Shown: positions 1-7,527, counted from the stretch's first letter. The stretch is 11,804 nucleotides of DNA from DATEZO01 sp035255485 (GCA_035255485.1 DATEZO010000278.1:1-11804); one strand, 5' to 3'. The notes: generated by a model from the letters alone, not told the origin. Program-made: numbers and translations.

Positions 1-585
1 CCGCAACAACTGTCGCTCGTCATCCGTCAATGCCATCTCCTTGCCGAGCGTCAACAGCGTCAGATCGGCGGTAAACTGGCGCAGGAACAGGGCTTCCCGA
101 ATGCCTTCCTTGCCATGGCCGATCACGGCCACTTTCCGGTCAATCACTTCATAGCCGTCGCAGATCGGGCAATGCCGCACATAGCCTTGCCGGATCGCAT
201 CTTTCTGGTTCGGCAGATCCGGCTCGATATCGACCACGCCGGTAGCGAGGATCACCTTTTTCGCGTGGCATGTTCCGCTATCGGTCTGCACGGCAAAACC
301 TTCATTGCCGATACGCCTGATGTCCTGCACCTTGCCGCTTCGGATATCGCTGCAGTATATCAATGCCTGTTGCCGCAGGCGCTGCAGCAACTCATTGCCG
401 CTGATGCCGCCCGGAAAGCCGGGATAATTGTGCGACACCGGAATCAGCGACGCGCGGCTGTTGCCGGCATCGATCACCCTGATCTTGCGCCTGAACCGCG
501 CCAGATAGATGGCCGCGGCCAGGCCGCCGGGGCCGGCGCCGACGATCAGGCAATCCAGCATGTCAGCGGGATGCGTTTGTTCCAT
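1..585 (-). CDS. Thioredoxin-reductase-like NAD(P)/FAD-dependent oxidoreductase (3' end outside window)
   Basis: The visible 195 residues are the N-terminal part of a class II (thioredoxin reductase-like) flavoprotein, which normally has about 300 residues; the rest lies left of base 1. Seen directly: an FAD-binding GxGxxG near residues 16-21 (VGAGPGG), an ATG motif near 115-117, a redox-type CPICDG with Cys139 and Cys142 where E. coli TrxB has CATCDG, and the start of a second Rossmann fold, VAVIGHGKEG, at 152-161 for NAD(P)H. By family knowledge it passes electrons from NAD(P)H through FAD to the CxxC disulfide and then to a cytosolic partner. The partner is unknown: the CPIC variant is common in TrxR-like proteins that are not proven thioredoxin reductases. 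The ATG at 585-583 was chosen because AGAAAGG lies 11 bases upstream; an in-frame ATG at residue 9 is possible. It follows the SdhB-like gene on the same strand after 132 AT-rich bases, so co-transcription is possible but unproven. Confidence 0.88.
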   Translation of the reverse strand, partial: MEQTHPADMLDCLIVGAGPGGLAAAIYLARFRRKIRVIDAGNSRASLIPVSHNYPGFPGGISGNELLQRLRQQALIYCSDIRSGKVQDIRRIGNEGFAVQTDSGTCHAKKVILATGVVDIEPDLPNQKDAIRQGYVRHCPICDGYEVIDRKVAVIGHGKEGIREALFLRQFTADLTLLTLGKEMALTDDERQLLR

Positions 586-685
586 GGTCGATCATGCCTT
601 TCTGTGTCGATGCTTGCCGGTTGGCATGCCCTGTACTGTGTCGTGAATGCGCACCGCGATGGCGTTGCCGATCTGAACGCGTCGT

Positions 686-745
686 TATGCGTATTTTTTA
701 TACTACGCGCTGTATTTTTAAAAGCCAGCATAATCACTACGCATA
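686..745. repeat. Inverted repeat TATGCGTA ... TACGCATA with internal direct repeat
   Basis: The left arm TATGCGTA is at 686-693 and its exact reverse complement TACGCATA is at 738-745. Inside, GCGTA (689-693) can also pair with TACGC (704-708), and ACTACGC occurs twice (702-708 and 736-742). Eight-base arms in AT-rich DNA can arise by chance. Their position exactly where SdhB similarity ends makes a mobile-element scar or an operator worth considering, but neither is shown. Confidence 0.4.
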
Positions 746-785
746 TTGATATATTTTTTAACATACTCCCTGTTTTTACGCGACA
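686..785. other. AT-rich island at the end of the SdhB-like gene
   Basis: Bases 691-780 contain only 27 G or C in 90, whereas the surrounding genes are clearly GC-rich. The island covers the last ~21 codons of the SdhB-like gene, its stop codon and the start of the spacer before the flavoprotein gene. It contains T-runs on the plus strand (694-699, 715-719, 754-759, 773-777), the inverted pair TATGCGTA/TACGCATA and a repeated ACTACGC. On the minus strand it could carry a promoter for the flavoprotein gene (TATAAA-like strings occur), but no convincing -35/-10 pair was found. It could equally mark a rearrangement junction where the SdhB homology stops. Confidence 0.6.
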
Positions 786-1080
786 GCGTTTTCAGCACGA
801 TCGGCTGCCTGAGTTCGCTGATGCGGGTGATGCAGGCCAACCGGTTCTTGCCATTGATGTTCATGGCGTCGGAACCGCACACGCCTTCGCGGCAGGAACG
901 CCGATACGACAGGCTGTCATCCACTTCAGCCTTGATCCGCATCAGCGCATCCAGCACCATGTGTTCCCGCAGCCCCATTTCAACCCGCACCTCCTGCATG
1001 TAAGGCGATTTTTCCGCTTCGGGGTCATACCGATAGATCCGTAAATGCACTGCAGACCCCTGGCTGTTGCGATCATCCAT
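718..1080 (-). CDS. Stand-alone or truncated SdhB-type [2Fe-2S] domain protein
   Basis: This 120-residue protein matches the N-terminal plant-type ferredoxin domain of the succinate dehydrogenase iron-sulfur subunit, from LRIYRYDPEAEKSPYMQE (residues 13-30) to about residue 98. The cluster ligands are intact: SCREGVCGSD supplies Cys63, Cys68 and Asp71, and LACIT supplies Cys83, with the spacing of E. coli SdhB (Cys55, Cys60, Asp63, Cys75). Full SdhB has roughly 230-240 residues; the C-terminal domain carrying the [4Fe-4S] and [3Fe-4S] clusters is absent. From residue 100 the expected sequence is replaced by a short basic tail encoded by AT-rich DNA and ending at a TAA (720-718). None of the three minus-strand frames between 790 and 586 shows the lost domain. 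It therefore cannot act as a complete SdhB. It may be a ferredoxin-like electron carrier, perhaps for the flavoprotein downstream, or a decaying sdhB duplicate. Strong Shine-Dalgarno sequences and intact ligands favour an expressed protein. Confidence 0.75.
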   Translation of the reverse strand: MDDRNSQGSAVHLRIYRYDPEAEKSPYMQEVRVEMGLREHMVLDALMRIKAEVDDSLSYRRSCREGVCGSDAMNINGKNRLACITRISELRQPIVLKTLSRKNREYVKKYINMRSDYAGF

Positions 1081-1086
1081 TGCGCC

Positions 1087-1102
1087 TCTCCTTGTTCTCC
1101 TT
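1087..1102 (-). promoter_or_regulatory. Tandem Shine-Dalgarno sequences for the SdhB-like gene
   Basis: On the minus strand the bases before the ATG at 1080 read AAGGAG twice: at 1102-1097 and again at 1093-1088, the latter followed by A. The nearer copy lies about 6-7 bases from the ATG, an ideal spacing. This fixes the start codon and argues that the short gene is, or recently was, translated. The doubled motif is unusual, but only the nearer copy is well placed. Confidence 0.7.
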
Positions 1103-1236
1103 GTTGCACACGTGTCCGGGCAATGGAAGCAGCATCCATACCATGAAAATATCCGATGGCAGCCACTGTCGCAGGCGGCAATTGCGCCAGCTCAATCCGT
1201 CATTGCGGCGTCAATTTTGTAAATTGGATAAGCCGA

Positions 1237-1242
1237 TACAAT
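1237..1242 (+). promoter_or_regulatory. Possible -10 element (TACAAT) ahead of tamA
   Basis: TACAAT matches five of six bases of the sigma-70 -10 consensus and lies in the locally AT-richer 1211-1242 segment. No good -35 hexamer is present at 16-18 bases; TTGTAA is only 14 bases upstream. If used, transcription would begin near 1249, practically at the first ATG of the tamA frame, which would favour a later translation start at 1301 or 1322. The 169-base region 1081-1249 is the divergent upstream region for both tamA and the minus-strand SdhB-like gene; nothing else was recognised in it. Confidence 0.25.
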
Positions 1243-1249
1243 AGAACCG

Positions 1250-3112
1250 ATGATTCCCTATCGCACCACCATTCCGCGCAGCAGTCCGCCGTTCAGCTTC
1301 ATGCAAAGGCTTTCGCACGGCATGCGGCATGGCTGCGCATCGCTACGGCACGGCGTGACGGCGTGGCTGCTCGGCATGGCGGCGTTCTTTTCATGCTTTC
1401 CGCTGCCGGCGCATGCTCAGGGACAACAGTCCATTGCGGGTTATGCGGTCGAGATCAATGGCGCGGGAGAGTTGACCGCCCTGCTGAACGATTACCTCGA
1501 CATCGCCCGGCATGCGACCGATGCCGCCATGAGCCGTGCGGAATTGCAGCGCCTGGCGGGCAGCGCCCCGCAGCAGATCCGCGAACTGCTGGCGACCGAA
1601 GGCTATTTCTCGCCCGCCGTCCGCCATGCGTTACAACAGGAAAACGGGCGCTGGATCGCCCGCTTCGACATCACTCCCGGCCCTGTCACCCACATCGATG
1701 CCGTCGATATCCGCTTCAGCGGCGACATCGCTGCAGGCCCGCATGCAGATCAGGCCCGCATGGATCGCCTGCGGCGTCGATGGCGGCTCGACCCCGGCCA
1801 GCCATTCCGGCAGGCTGCGTGGAATGAGGCAAAAAACGCGCTCCTGAAAGGCTTGCTGAACCAGGATTTTCCGGCGGCGAAAATCACCCATAGCGAAGCG
1901 CGCATCGATCCGGAGCGCCATATCGCCACCCTGGAGATCGAGCTGGATTCCGGTCCGCTCTTCACCTTCGGGCCGCTGGAGATACAGGGGCTGAAACGCT
2001 ATTCGCGCGAACGGATCGATGCGCTCAATCCGATCCGCGATGGCGAACCCTTTTCCCAGGACAAGCTGACCGAGCTGCAGGCGCGGCTGCAGGACAGCGG
2101 CTATTTCCGCACGGTATTTGCGACGATCGACATCGATCCTGCGCATCCGCAGCATGTGTCGGTCCGGCTCGACCTGACCGAAAACGAGCGGCGGCGCCTG
2201 GCATTGGGCATCGGCTTTTCCACCGATAGCGGCCCGCGGGTCCAGACCAAGTGGCTGGACCGCAACTTTCTCGGCCACGACTGGCGGCTGGAATCCGAAC
2301 TGCGGCTGGATCGGCAGACTCGCGTGCTGGGCGCCGATGTGTATTTTCCGGCGCGCGCTAGCGGCTGGTATCCGAGCCTCGGCACGCATTACGAACGCAC
2401 GGATATCGCCAATGAAGTCGACAACAAGATGCGCATCGATGCCCGCATGACCGGTCCGGTCCGGAACGACGAGGAAATCTGGGGCGCGTCCTACCTGACC
2501 GAGCAGCAGCGCATAGGCGACGCGCCTGTCAACCATCGGCAGGCCGTGGTCGGCACTTATACCTATACCCGGCGCCGGATCGACGATCCGATCTCGCCGC
2601 GACGCGGTTATGTCGCATCGATCGAGCTGGCGGCCGGGCCGCGCGGCCTCCTGAACGAAGCCAACATCGGGCGCGTGCTACTGCGCGGCAACTGGCTGTC
2701 GCCGACCCGGCGCCGCTGGCAATTGCAGGCGCGTACGCAGGTCGGCCAAGTGATCGGCGCCAGCCGCGAAGCCGTGCCCGGCGACCTGCTGTTTCGCACC
2801 GGCGGCGACCAGACCGTGCGCGGCTATGCGTACAACAGCCTGGGCGTGGAACAGAGTGGCGCGGTGGTGGGTGGCCGGGTGCTGGCGATATTCAGCGCGG
2901 AACTGGTGTATCACCTGACGCCCACCTGGGGCGCGGCAGTGTTCCGGGATGCCGGCAACGCAGCCGATTCCTGGCATGATTTCCGCCTGAAGCAAGGTAC
3001 CGGCGTCGGGGCACGCTGGCGCAGTCCGATCGGGCCGGTCAATCTCGATGTCGCCTATGGCCACGCGACGCGCCAGCCGCGGCTGCATTTCTCGATCGGT
3101 TATGGCTTCTGA
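1250..3112 (+). CDS. tamA: TamA: outer-membrane translocation and assembly module (Omp85/BamA superfamily)
   Basis: TamA is an outer-membrane barrel that, with TamB, helps insert certain outer-membrane proteins and supports envelope lipid homeostasis. Residues here are numbered from the ATG at 1250. A signal peptide ends at LPAHA/QG (about 56/57). Three POTRA-like domains follow, roughly 60-137, 138-235 and 238-312 (the last beginning FTFGPLEIQGLKRYS). The barrel starts near 315 (RRRLALGIGFSTDSGPR) and ends with the terminal Phe of SIGYGF. The Omp85 signature is visible as FRTGGDQTVRGY, with VRGY at 523-526, and as GVGARWRSPIGPVNLDVAYG near the C-terminus. The 620 residues compare with 577 in E. 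coli TamA. The start is uncertain: ATG 1250 has no clear Shine-Dalgarno sequence, and in-frame ATGs at 1301 and 1322 would give signal peptides of about 39 and 32 residues, more typical lengths; the longest frame is listed. The gene overlaps tamB by 11 bases, so the two are surely one transcription unit. Confidence 0.93.
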   Translation: MIPYRTTIPRSSPPFSFMQRLSHGMRHGCASLRHGVTAWLLGMAAFFSCFPLPAHAQGQQSIAGYAVEINGAGELTALLNDYLDIARHATDAAMSRAELQRLAGSAPQQIRELLATEGYFSPAVRHALQQENGRWIARFDITPGPVTHIDAVDIRFSGDIAAGPHADQARMDRLRRRWRLDPGQPFRQAAWNEAKNALLKGLLNQDFPAAKITHSEARIDPERHIATLEIELDSGPLFTFGPLEIQGLKRYSRERIDALNPIRDGEPFSQDKLTELQARLQDSGYFRTVFATIDIDPAHPQHVSVRLDLTENERRRLALGIGFSTDSGPRVQTKWLDRNFLGHDWRLESELRLDRQTRVLGADVYFPARASGWYPSLGTHYERTDIANEVDNKMRIDARMTGPVRNDEEIWGASYLTEQQRIGDAPVNHRQAVVGTYTYTRRRIDDPISPRRGYVASIELAAGPRGLLNEANIGRVLLRGNWLSPTRRRWQLQARTQVGQVIGASREAVPGDLLFRTGGDQTVRGYAYNSLGVEQSGAVVGGRVLAIFSAELVYHLTPTWGAAVFRDAGNAADSWHDFRLKQGTGVGARWRSPIGPVNLDVAYGHATRQPRLHFSIGYGF

Positions 3113-6100
3113 CGCCCGCCAGCCTGCGCACCGGCACTGGTGGCGAAGCGCGCTGCTGATCCTTGCCGCGCTGGCCGGATTGGCGGCGGCACTGGCGGCA
3201 TGGCTCACCGGCAGCGAAAGCGGCGCGCGGATGGCGCTTTCCGCATTGTCCGGCAGCAGCGCCGCACCGATACGGTTCGACGGCATTCACGGCCGCCTGG
3301 CCGGGCCGCTGCGCATCGACCGTGTGACGATCGCGCGTCCCAACCAGAACGTGCTGCTGGAACAGGTCGAACTCGACTGGCGGCCGACGGCGCTGGCCAG
3401 CGGCTTGCTGCATGTCACCCTGCTGCACATCGGACAGGCCAGCGTCAGCAGCAAGATAGACCAGCATCCGGAACCGGCCCGGATGCCGGACCGGATCGGA
3501 TTGCCGTTCGCCCTGCAAGTCGATGAAGCCCGGCTCGACGGCGGCCGGATCGACTGGGGGCCGCTCAATCTGATCCGGCTCGGCGGGCTGAGCTTCAGCC
3601 TGGATTTCGATCAGGCCCGTTATCGCTTGCGCTTGCACCGGCTGTCCGCGCAATCCGCGCCGGCGACAAGCGCCTTTGCCGGCAATGCCAGCGGTACGGC
3701 GACACTGGATACGGCCAAGCCGTATGCGTTGCATGCGCAATTCACCAGCGATGCCGCCACCAGCCTCGGCAGCCAGGCGATCGCTGCGCGCGGCCATGTC
3801 AATCTCGACGGCTCGCTCGCCGAACTGACCGCCAATCTCGACCTGACGCTCAACCAGGCGCGTGCGCAGGGTCATGCCACGCTGCGGCCGTTCTCGCCGC
3901 AACCGTTGGGCGACACCACCCTGTCGATACAGGCGCTTGACCTGGCTGCATTCGGGCACACCCTGCCGCATACCGCGCTGGATGCCAGTCTGCGCATGGC
4001 GCACGGCGGCGCGGGCGAAGTGACGCTGCTCAACCATGCTGCGGGCCTGTACGACGAGGGCCGCTTGCCGCTTGCCGAACTGCATGCGGGAATCCGCCAG
4101 GATGCCGGGCAATTCCTGTTCGAGCGGATCGTGGCGCGCACCGGATCGGCGGCACAACCAGCCGGCGCCATCACCGGCGACGGCCGCTACGGCAATGGCG
4201 GGTTGACGCTTGTGCTGGCAGTGGATGCGCTTGACCTGCATCGCATCGATGGCAAGATGCTTTCGACCCGCCTGGCCGGCAAAATCGCACTGGAACACGG
4301 CGCCGGCAAACAGCATGCCACCGTGGAATTGAGCCAGCCGCTGAATCGGCAGCCATTATCGATTTCCGCAAGTGCGACCCTGGCCGATATGCAACTGGCG
4401 ATCGATCATGCGGAGCTGCGGCTGGGCAATGCCCGCGCCGCCATTTCCGCGCAGGCGGATCTGGCCGGCACGCAGCGCTTTAGTATCGAAGGCGAGGTCA
4501 ACCGCTTTCGGCTGCAGGATCTGGGGCGATTCGCATCATTGCCGACCCTGGATTTGAGCGGCAATTTTTCGCTCCACGGCGAACGCCTGCCCCGGCTGTC
4601 TGCCGATGCCGCCTTCCGGATCGTGGATAGCCGGCTGGCCGGCCGTGCATTGCAGGGAGAAGGCCAGGTGCAATTACGGGCCGACCGCCTTCTGGTGCCG
4701 ACACTATTCCTGTTTGCCGGCGACAATCGGATCGAGGCCCATGGCGAATTGTCGCAGCGCAATGCGCAACTTTCTTTCCGCATCGCCGCACCGGCACTGG
4801 CGCAATTCGGCCCGGATTTCGCCGGCGCGCTGGAAGCATCGGGGACAGCCAGCGGCAGCATCACGCAACCGCGCATCAGCGTCACATGGCAAGGCGACAA
4901 GCTGCGCATGCCGGGCCGGTTCCAGGCCGAGCACACCGAAGGAAAACTGGACGCCACACTGGACCGCAGCCGGCCATCCCCAATTAACGCCGCCACGCTG
5001 GATGCATCCGCACGTGGCATCAATGCCCCTGCCGGGCAACTGGGATCGTTGTCCGCGCATGTCCGGTTTGCAACGCGCCCGGACGCACCGCTGGCGCTGG
5101 AAGTGCATGCAAAGGAATTCGTGAGCGCAGCATTGCGCGCCGACGCATTCGATGCTGCTGCCCAGGGAGTGACGGCGCGGCATACCCTGAATGCAACGCT
5201 GGCGGAGACGGGCGGCAATCAACGCTGGGCGGTCGGCGCCAGCGGCGGCCTCGATCAGCATGAAGGCGCCATGCGCTGGCAAGGCACGCTCGACCGCTTC
5301 GATGCCAGCGGGCTTTTTGGCGCGCATCTTGCCGCGCCCGCGGCGCTCAGCCTGTCGTCGCAGCGCGTGCAGCTCGGCCGGTTCCGGCTCGATGCCGATA
5401 GCACGCAAATCACAGTCGAACAATTCGTGCGCGATGCGCATGGCGTCGCGACGCAGGGCCGCGTCGATCGCCTGCAACTGGCGCAATTGCTGAAATTCGC
5501 CGGCAACCCGCCCGCCCTGAGCACCGATTTGCTGATGTCCGGCGCGTGGGATATCAGGCTGGCGGAAACGGTCAACGGCAGCATCCGCCTACAACGCGAA
5601 GGCGGCGATATCGTGATGCATGGCGATACGCCGGTGGCACTGGGCTTGCGCCGGCTGGATGCCAGCGCGACAGCAACCGATGGCGCGCTGCACGTACAGC
5701 TCGATGCCAACGGGCAGCAGCTCGGCCGCATCGAGGCCTCGATGCGTACCCGCACCGCAGGCGGCAAGCGCCCTTTCGACCTGCCGCCCGAGGCGCCGCT
5801 GACAGGCGCCATCAGCATCGATATCCCAACCCTGGCATGGCTGGGCCCGATGATTGCACCGACCATTGCCAGCGAAGGCCGCCTGCAAAGCGACATCGCG
5901 ATCGGCGGCACGTTCGCCCAGCCGGCGCTCAGCGGGCGCATCACTGGCAGCGGCCTGCGGCTGCTCGCCAGCGCGTTGGGCCTGGACTTGCGGCAGGGCA
6001 TTCTCGACAGCGAATTCCAGGGTGACACGCTGATGGTGAAAAATCTCGCCTTCCAGGGTAGCGAAGGTAGCGTGACGGTTGGGGGGCCGATTCGTTTCTT

Positions 6101-7058
6101 CGATGGCAAGACCAGCGCAAACATGTTACTCAAGGCGCAACATTTTGCATTGTTGAACCGCAGCGACCGCAGGCTGGCCGTCAGCGGTGCCGCCCGGATC
6201 GGATGGAACGAGGCAGGATATGCGGCAGCCAGCGGTACGTTCGACATCGATTCCGGTTTTTTCGATATCGGGCGCGAAGACATGCCGCAGCTGTCCGATG
6301 ATGTCGTGGTCATCGGACGCCGCAGGAAATCCGCGGACCGGATCGCCGCATCGGTGGACCTGAATATCAATCTCGGCAACAACGTCGTGGTGCTGCGCGG
6401 ACGCGGTCTCGATGCCGTACTGGCGGGCCAGGTGCGCCTGACAAGCACGCCGGATACGGCGCTGCGCGCGCAGGGTACGGTACGCATCCCGAACGGCACG
6501 TATACTGCCTATGGCCGCAAGCTGGCAATCGAGCAAGGCGTATTGCGCTTCAATGGCCCGGTCAATAATCCCGCGCTGGATATCCTGGCCATGCGACGCG
6601 GCCAGGAAGTGGAAGCCGGGGTCGCGGTGCGCGGCACCGTACTGGCGCCGCGCGTCACGCTGGTGTCCGAACCGTCGGTGCCCGATGCGGACAAGCTGTC
6701 ATGGCTGGTGCTGGGACGCGGCTTGTCTTCCGCGGGCAGCGCGGACCTGGACGCATTGCAAAGCGCGGCCGGCGCGCTGCTGTCGCAAGGCGCCGCCTCC
6801 GGCGTGCAATCGCAGATCGCTACCGCATTCGGCCTGGATGACTTGCGGATTGCAACTTCGCAAGACAACCTGCAACAGCGTATCGTGACGCTCGGCAAGC
6901 GCCTGTCTTCCAGGCTCTATGTCAGCTACCAGCAAAGCCTGCAGAGCGCCAGCAGCGTCGTGCTGCTGCGCTATACCCTGAATCCGCGGCTGACGCTGGA
7001 AGCCGAAGCGGGAACGCACAGCGCCATATCGCTGTTCTACAACATCGCATTCGATTGA
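3102..7058 (+). CDS. tamB: TamB: inner-membrane-anchored AsmA-like/DUF490 envelope protein
   Basis: TamB spans the periplasm from the inner membrane to TamA; members of this family form long beta-helical grooves thought to carry phospholipids or assist outer-membrane protein assembly. The 1318-residue product has a basic N-terminus and one membrane anchor at about 16-36 (ALLILAALAGLAAALAAWL). A very long repetitive beta-rich periplasmic region follows. The C-terminal TamB/DUF490 domain occupies roughly the last 330 residues and includes VRIPNGTYTAYGRKLAIEQG, the LRFNGPVNNPALDI stretch and LSWLVLGRG at 1199-1207. The protein ends in LFYNIAFD, like other TamB termini. E. coli TamB has 1259 residues, so the length is normal. 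The ATG at 3102 was preferred to one at 3048 because the latter would add 18 residues ahead of the anchor and overlap tamA by 65 bases. With 3102 the overlap is 11 bases, suggesting translational coupling, although no strong Shine-Dalgarno sequence is seen. No frameshift was noticed. Confidence 0.93.
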   Translation: MASDARQPAHRHWWRSALLILAALAGLAAALAAWLTGSESGARMALSALSGSSAAPIRFDGIHGRLAGPLRIDRVTIARPNQNVLLEQVELDWRPTALASGLLHVTLLHIGQASVSSKIDQHPEPARMPDRIGLPFALQVDEARLDGGRIDWGPLNLIRLGGLSFSLDFDQARYRLRLHRLSAQSAPATSAFAGNASGTATLDTAKPYALHAQFTSDAATSLGSQAIAARGHVNLDGSLAELTANLDLTLNQARAQGHATLRPFSPQPLGDTTLSIQALDLAAFGHTLPHTALDASLRMAHGGAGEVTLLNHAAGLYDEGRLPLAELHAGIRQDAGQFLFERIVARTGSAAQPAGAITGDGRYGNGGLTLVLAVDALDLHRIDGKMLSTRLAGKIALEHGAGKQHATVELSQPLNRQPLSISASATLADMQLAIDHAELRLGNARAAISAQADLAGTQRFSIEGEVNRFRLQDLGRFASLPTLDLSGNFSLHGERLPRLSADAAFRIVDSRLAGRALQGEGQVQLRADRLLVPTLFLFAGDNRIEAHGELSQRNAQLSFRIAAPALAQFGPDFAGALEASGTASGSITQPRISVTWQGDKLRMPGRFQAEHTEGKLDATLDRSRPSPINAATLDASARGINAPAGQLGSLSAHVRFATRPDAPLALEVHAKEFVSAALRADAFDAAAQGVTARHTLNATLAETGGNQRWAVGASGGLDQHEGAMRWQGTLDRFDASGLFGAHLAAPAALSLSSQRVQLGRFRLDADSTQITVEQFVRDAHGVATQGRVDRLQLAQLLKFAGNPPALSTDLLMSGAWDIRLAETVNGSIRLQREGGDIVMHGDTPVALGLRRLDASATATDGALHVQLDANGQQLGRIEASMRTRTAGGKRPFDLPPEAPLTGAISIDIPTLAWLGPMIAPTIASEGRLQSDIAIGGTFAQPALSGRITGSGLRLLASALGLDLRQGILDSEFQGDTLMVKNLAFQGSEGSVTVGGPIRFFDGKTSANMLLKAQHFALLNRSDRRLAVSGAARIGWNEAGYAAASGTFDIDSGFFDIGREDMPQLSDDVVVIGRRRKSADRIAASVDLNINLGNNVVVLRGRGLDAVLAGQVRLTSTPDTALRAQGTVRIPNGTYTAYGRKLAIEQGVLRFNGPVNNPALDILAMRRGQEVEAGVAVRGTVLAPRVTLVSEPSVPDADKLSWLVLGRGLSSAGSADLDALQSAAGALLSQGAASGVQSQIATAFGLDDLRIATSQDNLQQRIVTLGKRLSSRLYVSYQQSLQSASSVVLLRYTLNPRLTLEAEAGTHSAISLFYNIAFD

Positions 7059-7079
7059 TGGCATTGATTGTGGATCGGC

Positions 7080-7094
7080 CATGGATTATCCATG
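7080..7094. repeat. Perfect 15-base palindrome CATGGATTATCCATG
   Basis: CATGGAT (7080-7086) and ATCCATG (7088-7094) are exact inverted copies around a single T, 22 bases after the tamB stop and about 117 bases before the small gene. The one-base centre makes it more like a dimeric-protein binding site in DNA than an RNA terminator, and no U-run follows. It could be an operator for the small gene or chance symmetry. Confidence 0.45.
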
Positions 7095-7134
7095 CGCAAC
7101 CGGCAAAAAAAACGATGCCGCCATGATGCGCAAC
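7092..7134. repeat. Repeated ATGCGCAAC flanking a small A-loop hairpin
   Basis: ATGCGCAAC occurs at 7092-7100 and again at 7126-7134. Between the copies, CGGCA (7101-7105) can pair with TGCCG (7116-7120) around a 10-base A-rich loop. The five-base stem with no T-run downstream is too weak to call a terminator for tamAB. Together with the palindrome beside it, it makes the 7059-7210 spacer denser in symmetry than the other spacers in the window. Confidence 0.35.
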
Positions 7135-7210
7135 AATACGAAAAATGCGCCATGAGAGATCGTTATCGCTATCCGTCCCCTTGAATGCAGACGATCTCCG
7201 AAAGCAGAAA

Positions 7211-7450
7211 ATGACGCCAGAAGAAATTATTGCGGAAATCAATAGCAAGAATCGCGCAACGCTCTACATGCACAAGGATCATCAATCGCTGTCGACCGAG
7301 CAGGTGCTCGCATTGATGGATGCGGCCGCCATGCACGGTTTTCAGCACGGCAGCAATGTCGCATTATCGATGGTGCAGGGAGCGCTGCTGGTGCAGCTTG
7401 CCCGGGAGCCGGAAACCAGCGATAAGCCTGCCCGCCAGAATGCGCCTTGA
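7211..7450 (+). CDS. Small hypothetical protein (79 aa)
   Basis: I do not recognise this family. The product is short, soluble-looking and probably mostly helical: MTPEEIIAEINSKNRAT forms an acidic-basic amphipathic start, followed by LSTEQVLALMDAAAMHG and a hydrophobic segment ALSMVQGALLVQLA at about 51-64, then a polar proline-containing tail. It has no signal peptide, no cysteines, and several histidines (about residues 21, 24, 42 and 46). The frame is open from an ATG at 7145 (101 residues), but the 22 extra codons include AGA, TTA, CTA and CGA, rare in the neighbouring genes. The ATG at 7211 is therefore preferred, although its Shine-Dalgarno match (GAAAG) is weak. It lies 152 bases after tamB on the same strand and may have its own promoter. 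Good codon use after 7211 supports a real gene; the function is unknown. Confidence 0.6.
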   Translation: MTPEEIIAEINSKNRATLYMHKDHQSLSTEQVLALMDAAAMHGFQHGSNVALSMVQGALLVQLAREPETSDKPARQNAP

Positions 7451-7471
7451 CGTGAACTGCGCGTGAACTGC
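7451..7471. repeat. Two-copy direct repeat CGTGAACTGC
   Basis: CGTGAACTGC occurs at 7451-7460 and 7462-7471, directly after the stop of the small gene, with a period of 11 bases. A weak inverted repeat ACCGG/CCGGT (7493-7497 and 7500-7504) follows. This 77-base convergent spacer between the small gene and the chemoreceptor gene holds no convincing terminator with a T-run; AGCGTATGCGCTTTT at 7515-7529 is the closest, with only a four-base stem. Confidence 0.4.
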
Positions 7472-7527
7472 ACCGGAACGACACGGCTCCTGACCGGTCC
7501 CGGTAGGACGCGCCAGCGTATGCGCTT

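Noticed and set aside
115..1044. 309-residue plus-strand open frame across the left block
   Set aside because: It is antisense to both the flavoprotein and the SdhB-like gene, whose minus-strand motifs are unambiguous; the plus-strand product shows no recognisable domain.
3039..4316. 425-residue minus-strand open frame inside tamB
   Set aside because: High GC content creates long antisense frames; its product is low-complexity Arg/Ala/Gln-rich, and tamB on the plus strand explains the region.
5255..6499. 414-residue minus-strand open frame inside tamB
   Set aside because: The Ser/Arg/Pro-rich translation has no domain, typical of a shadow of a GC-rich gene.
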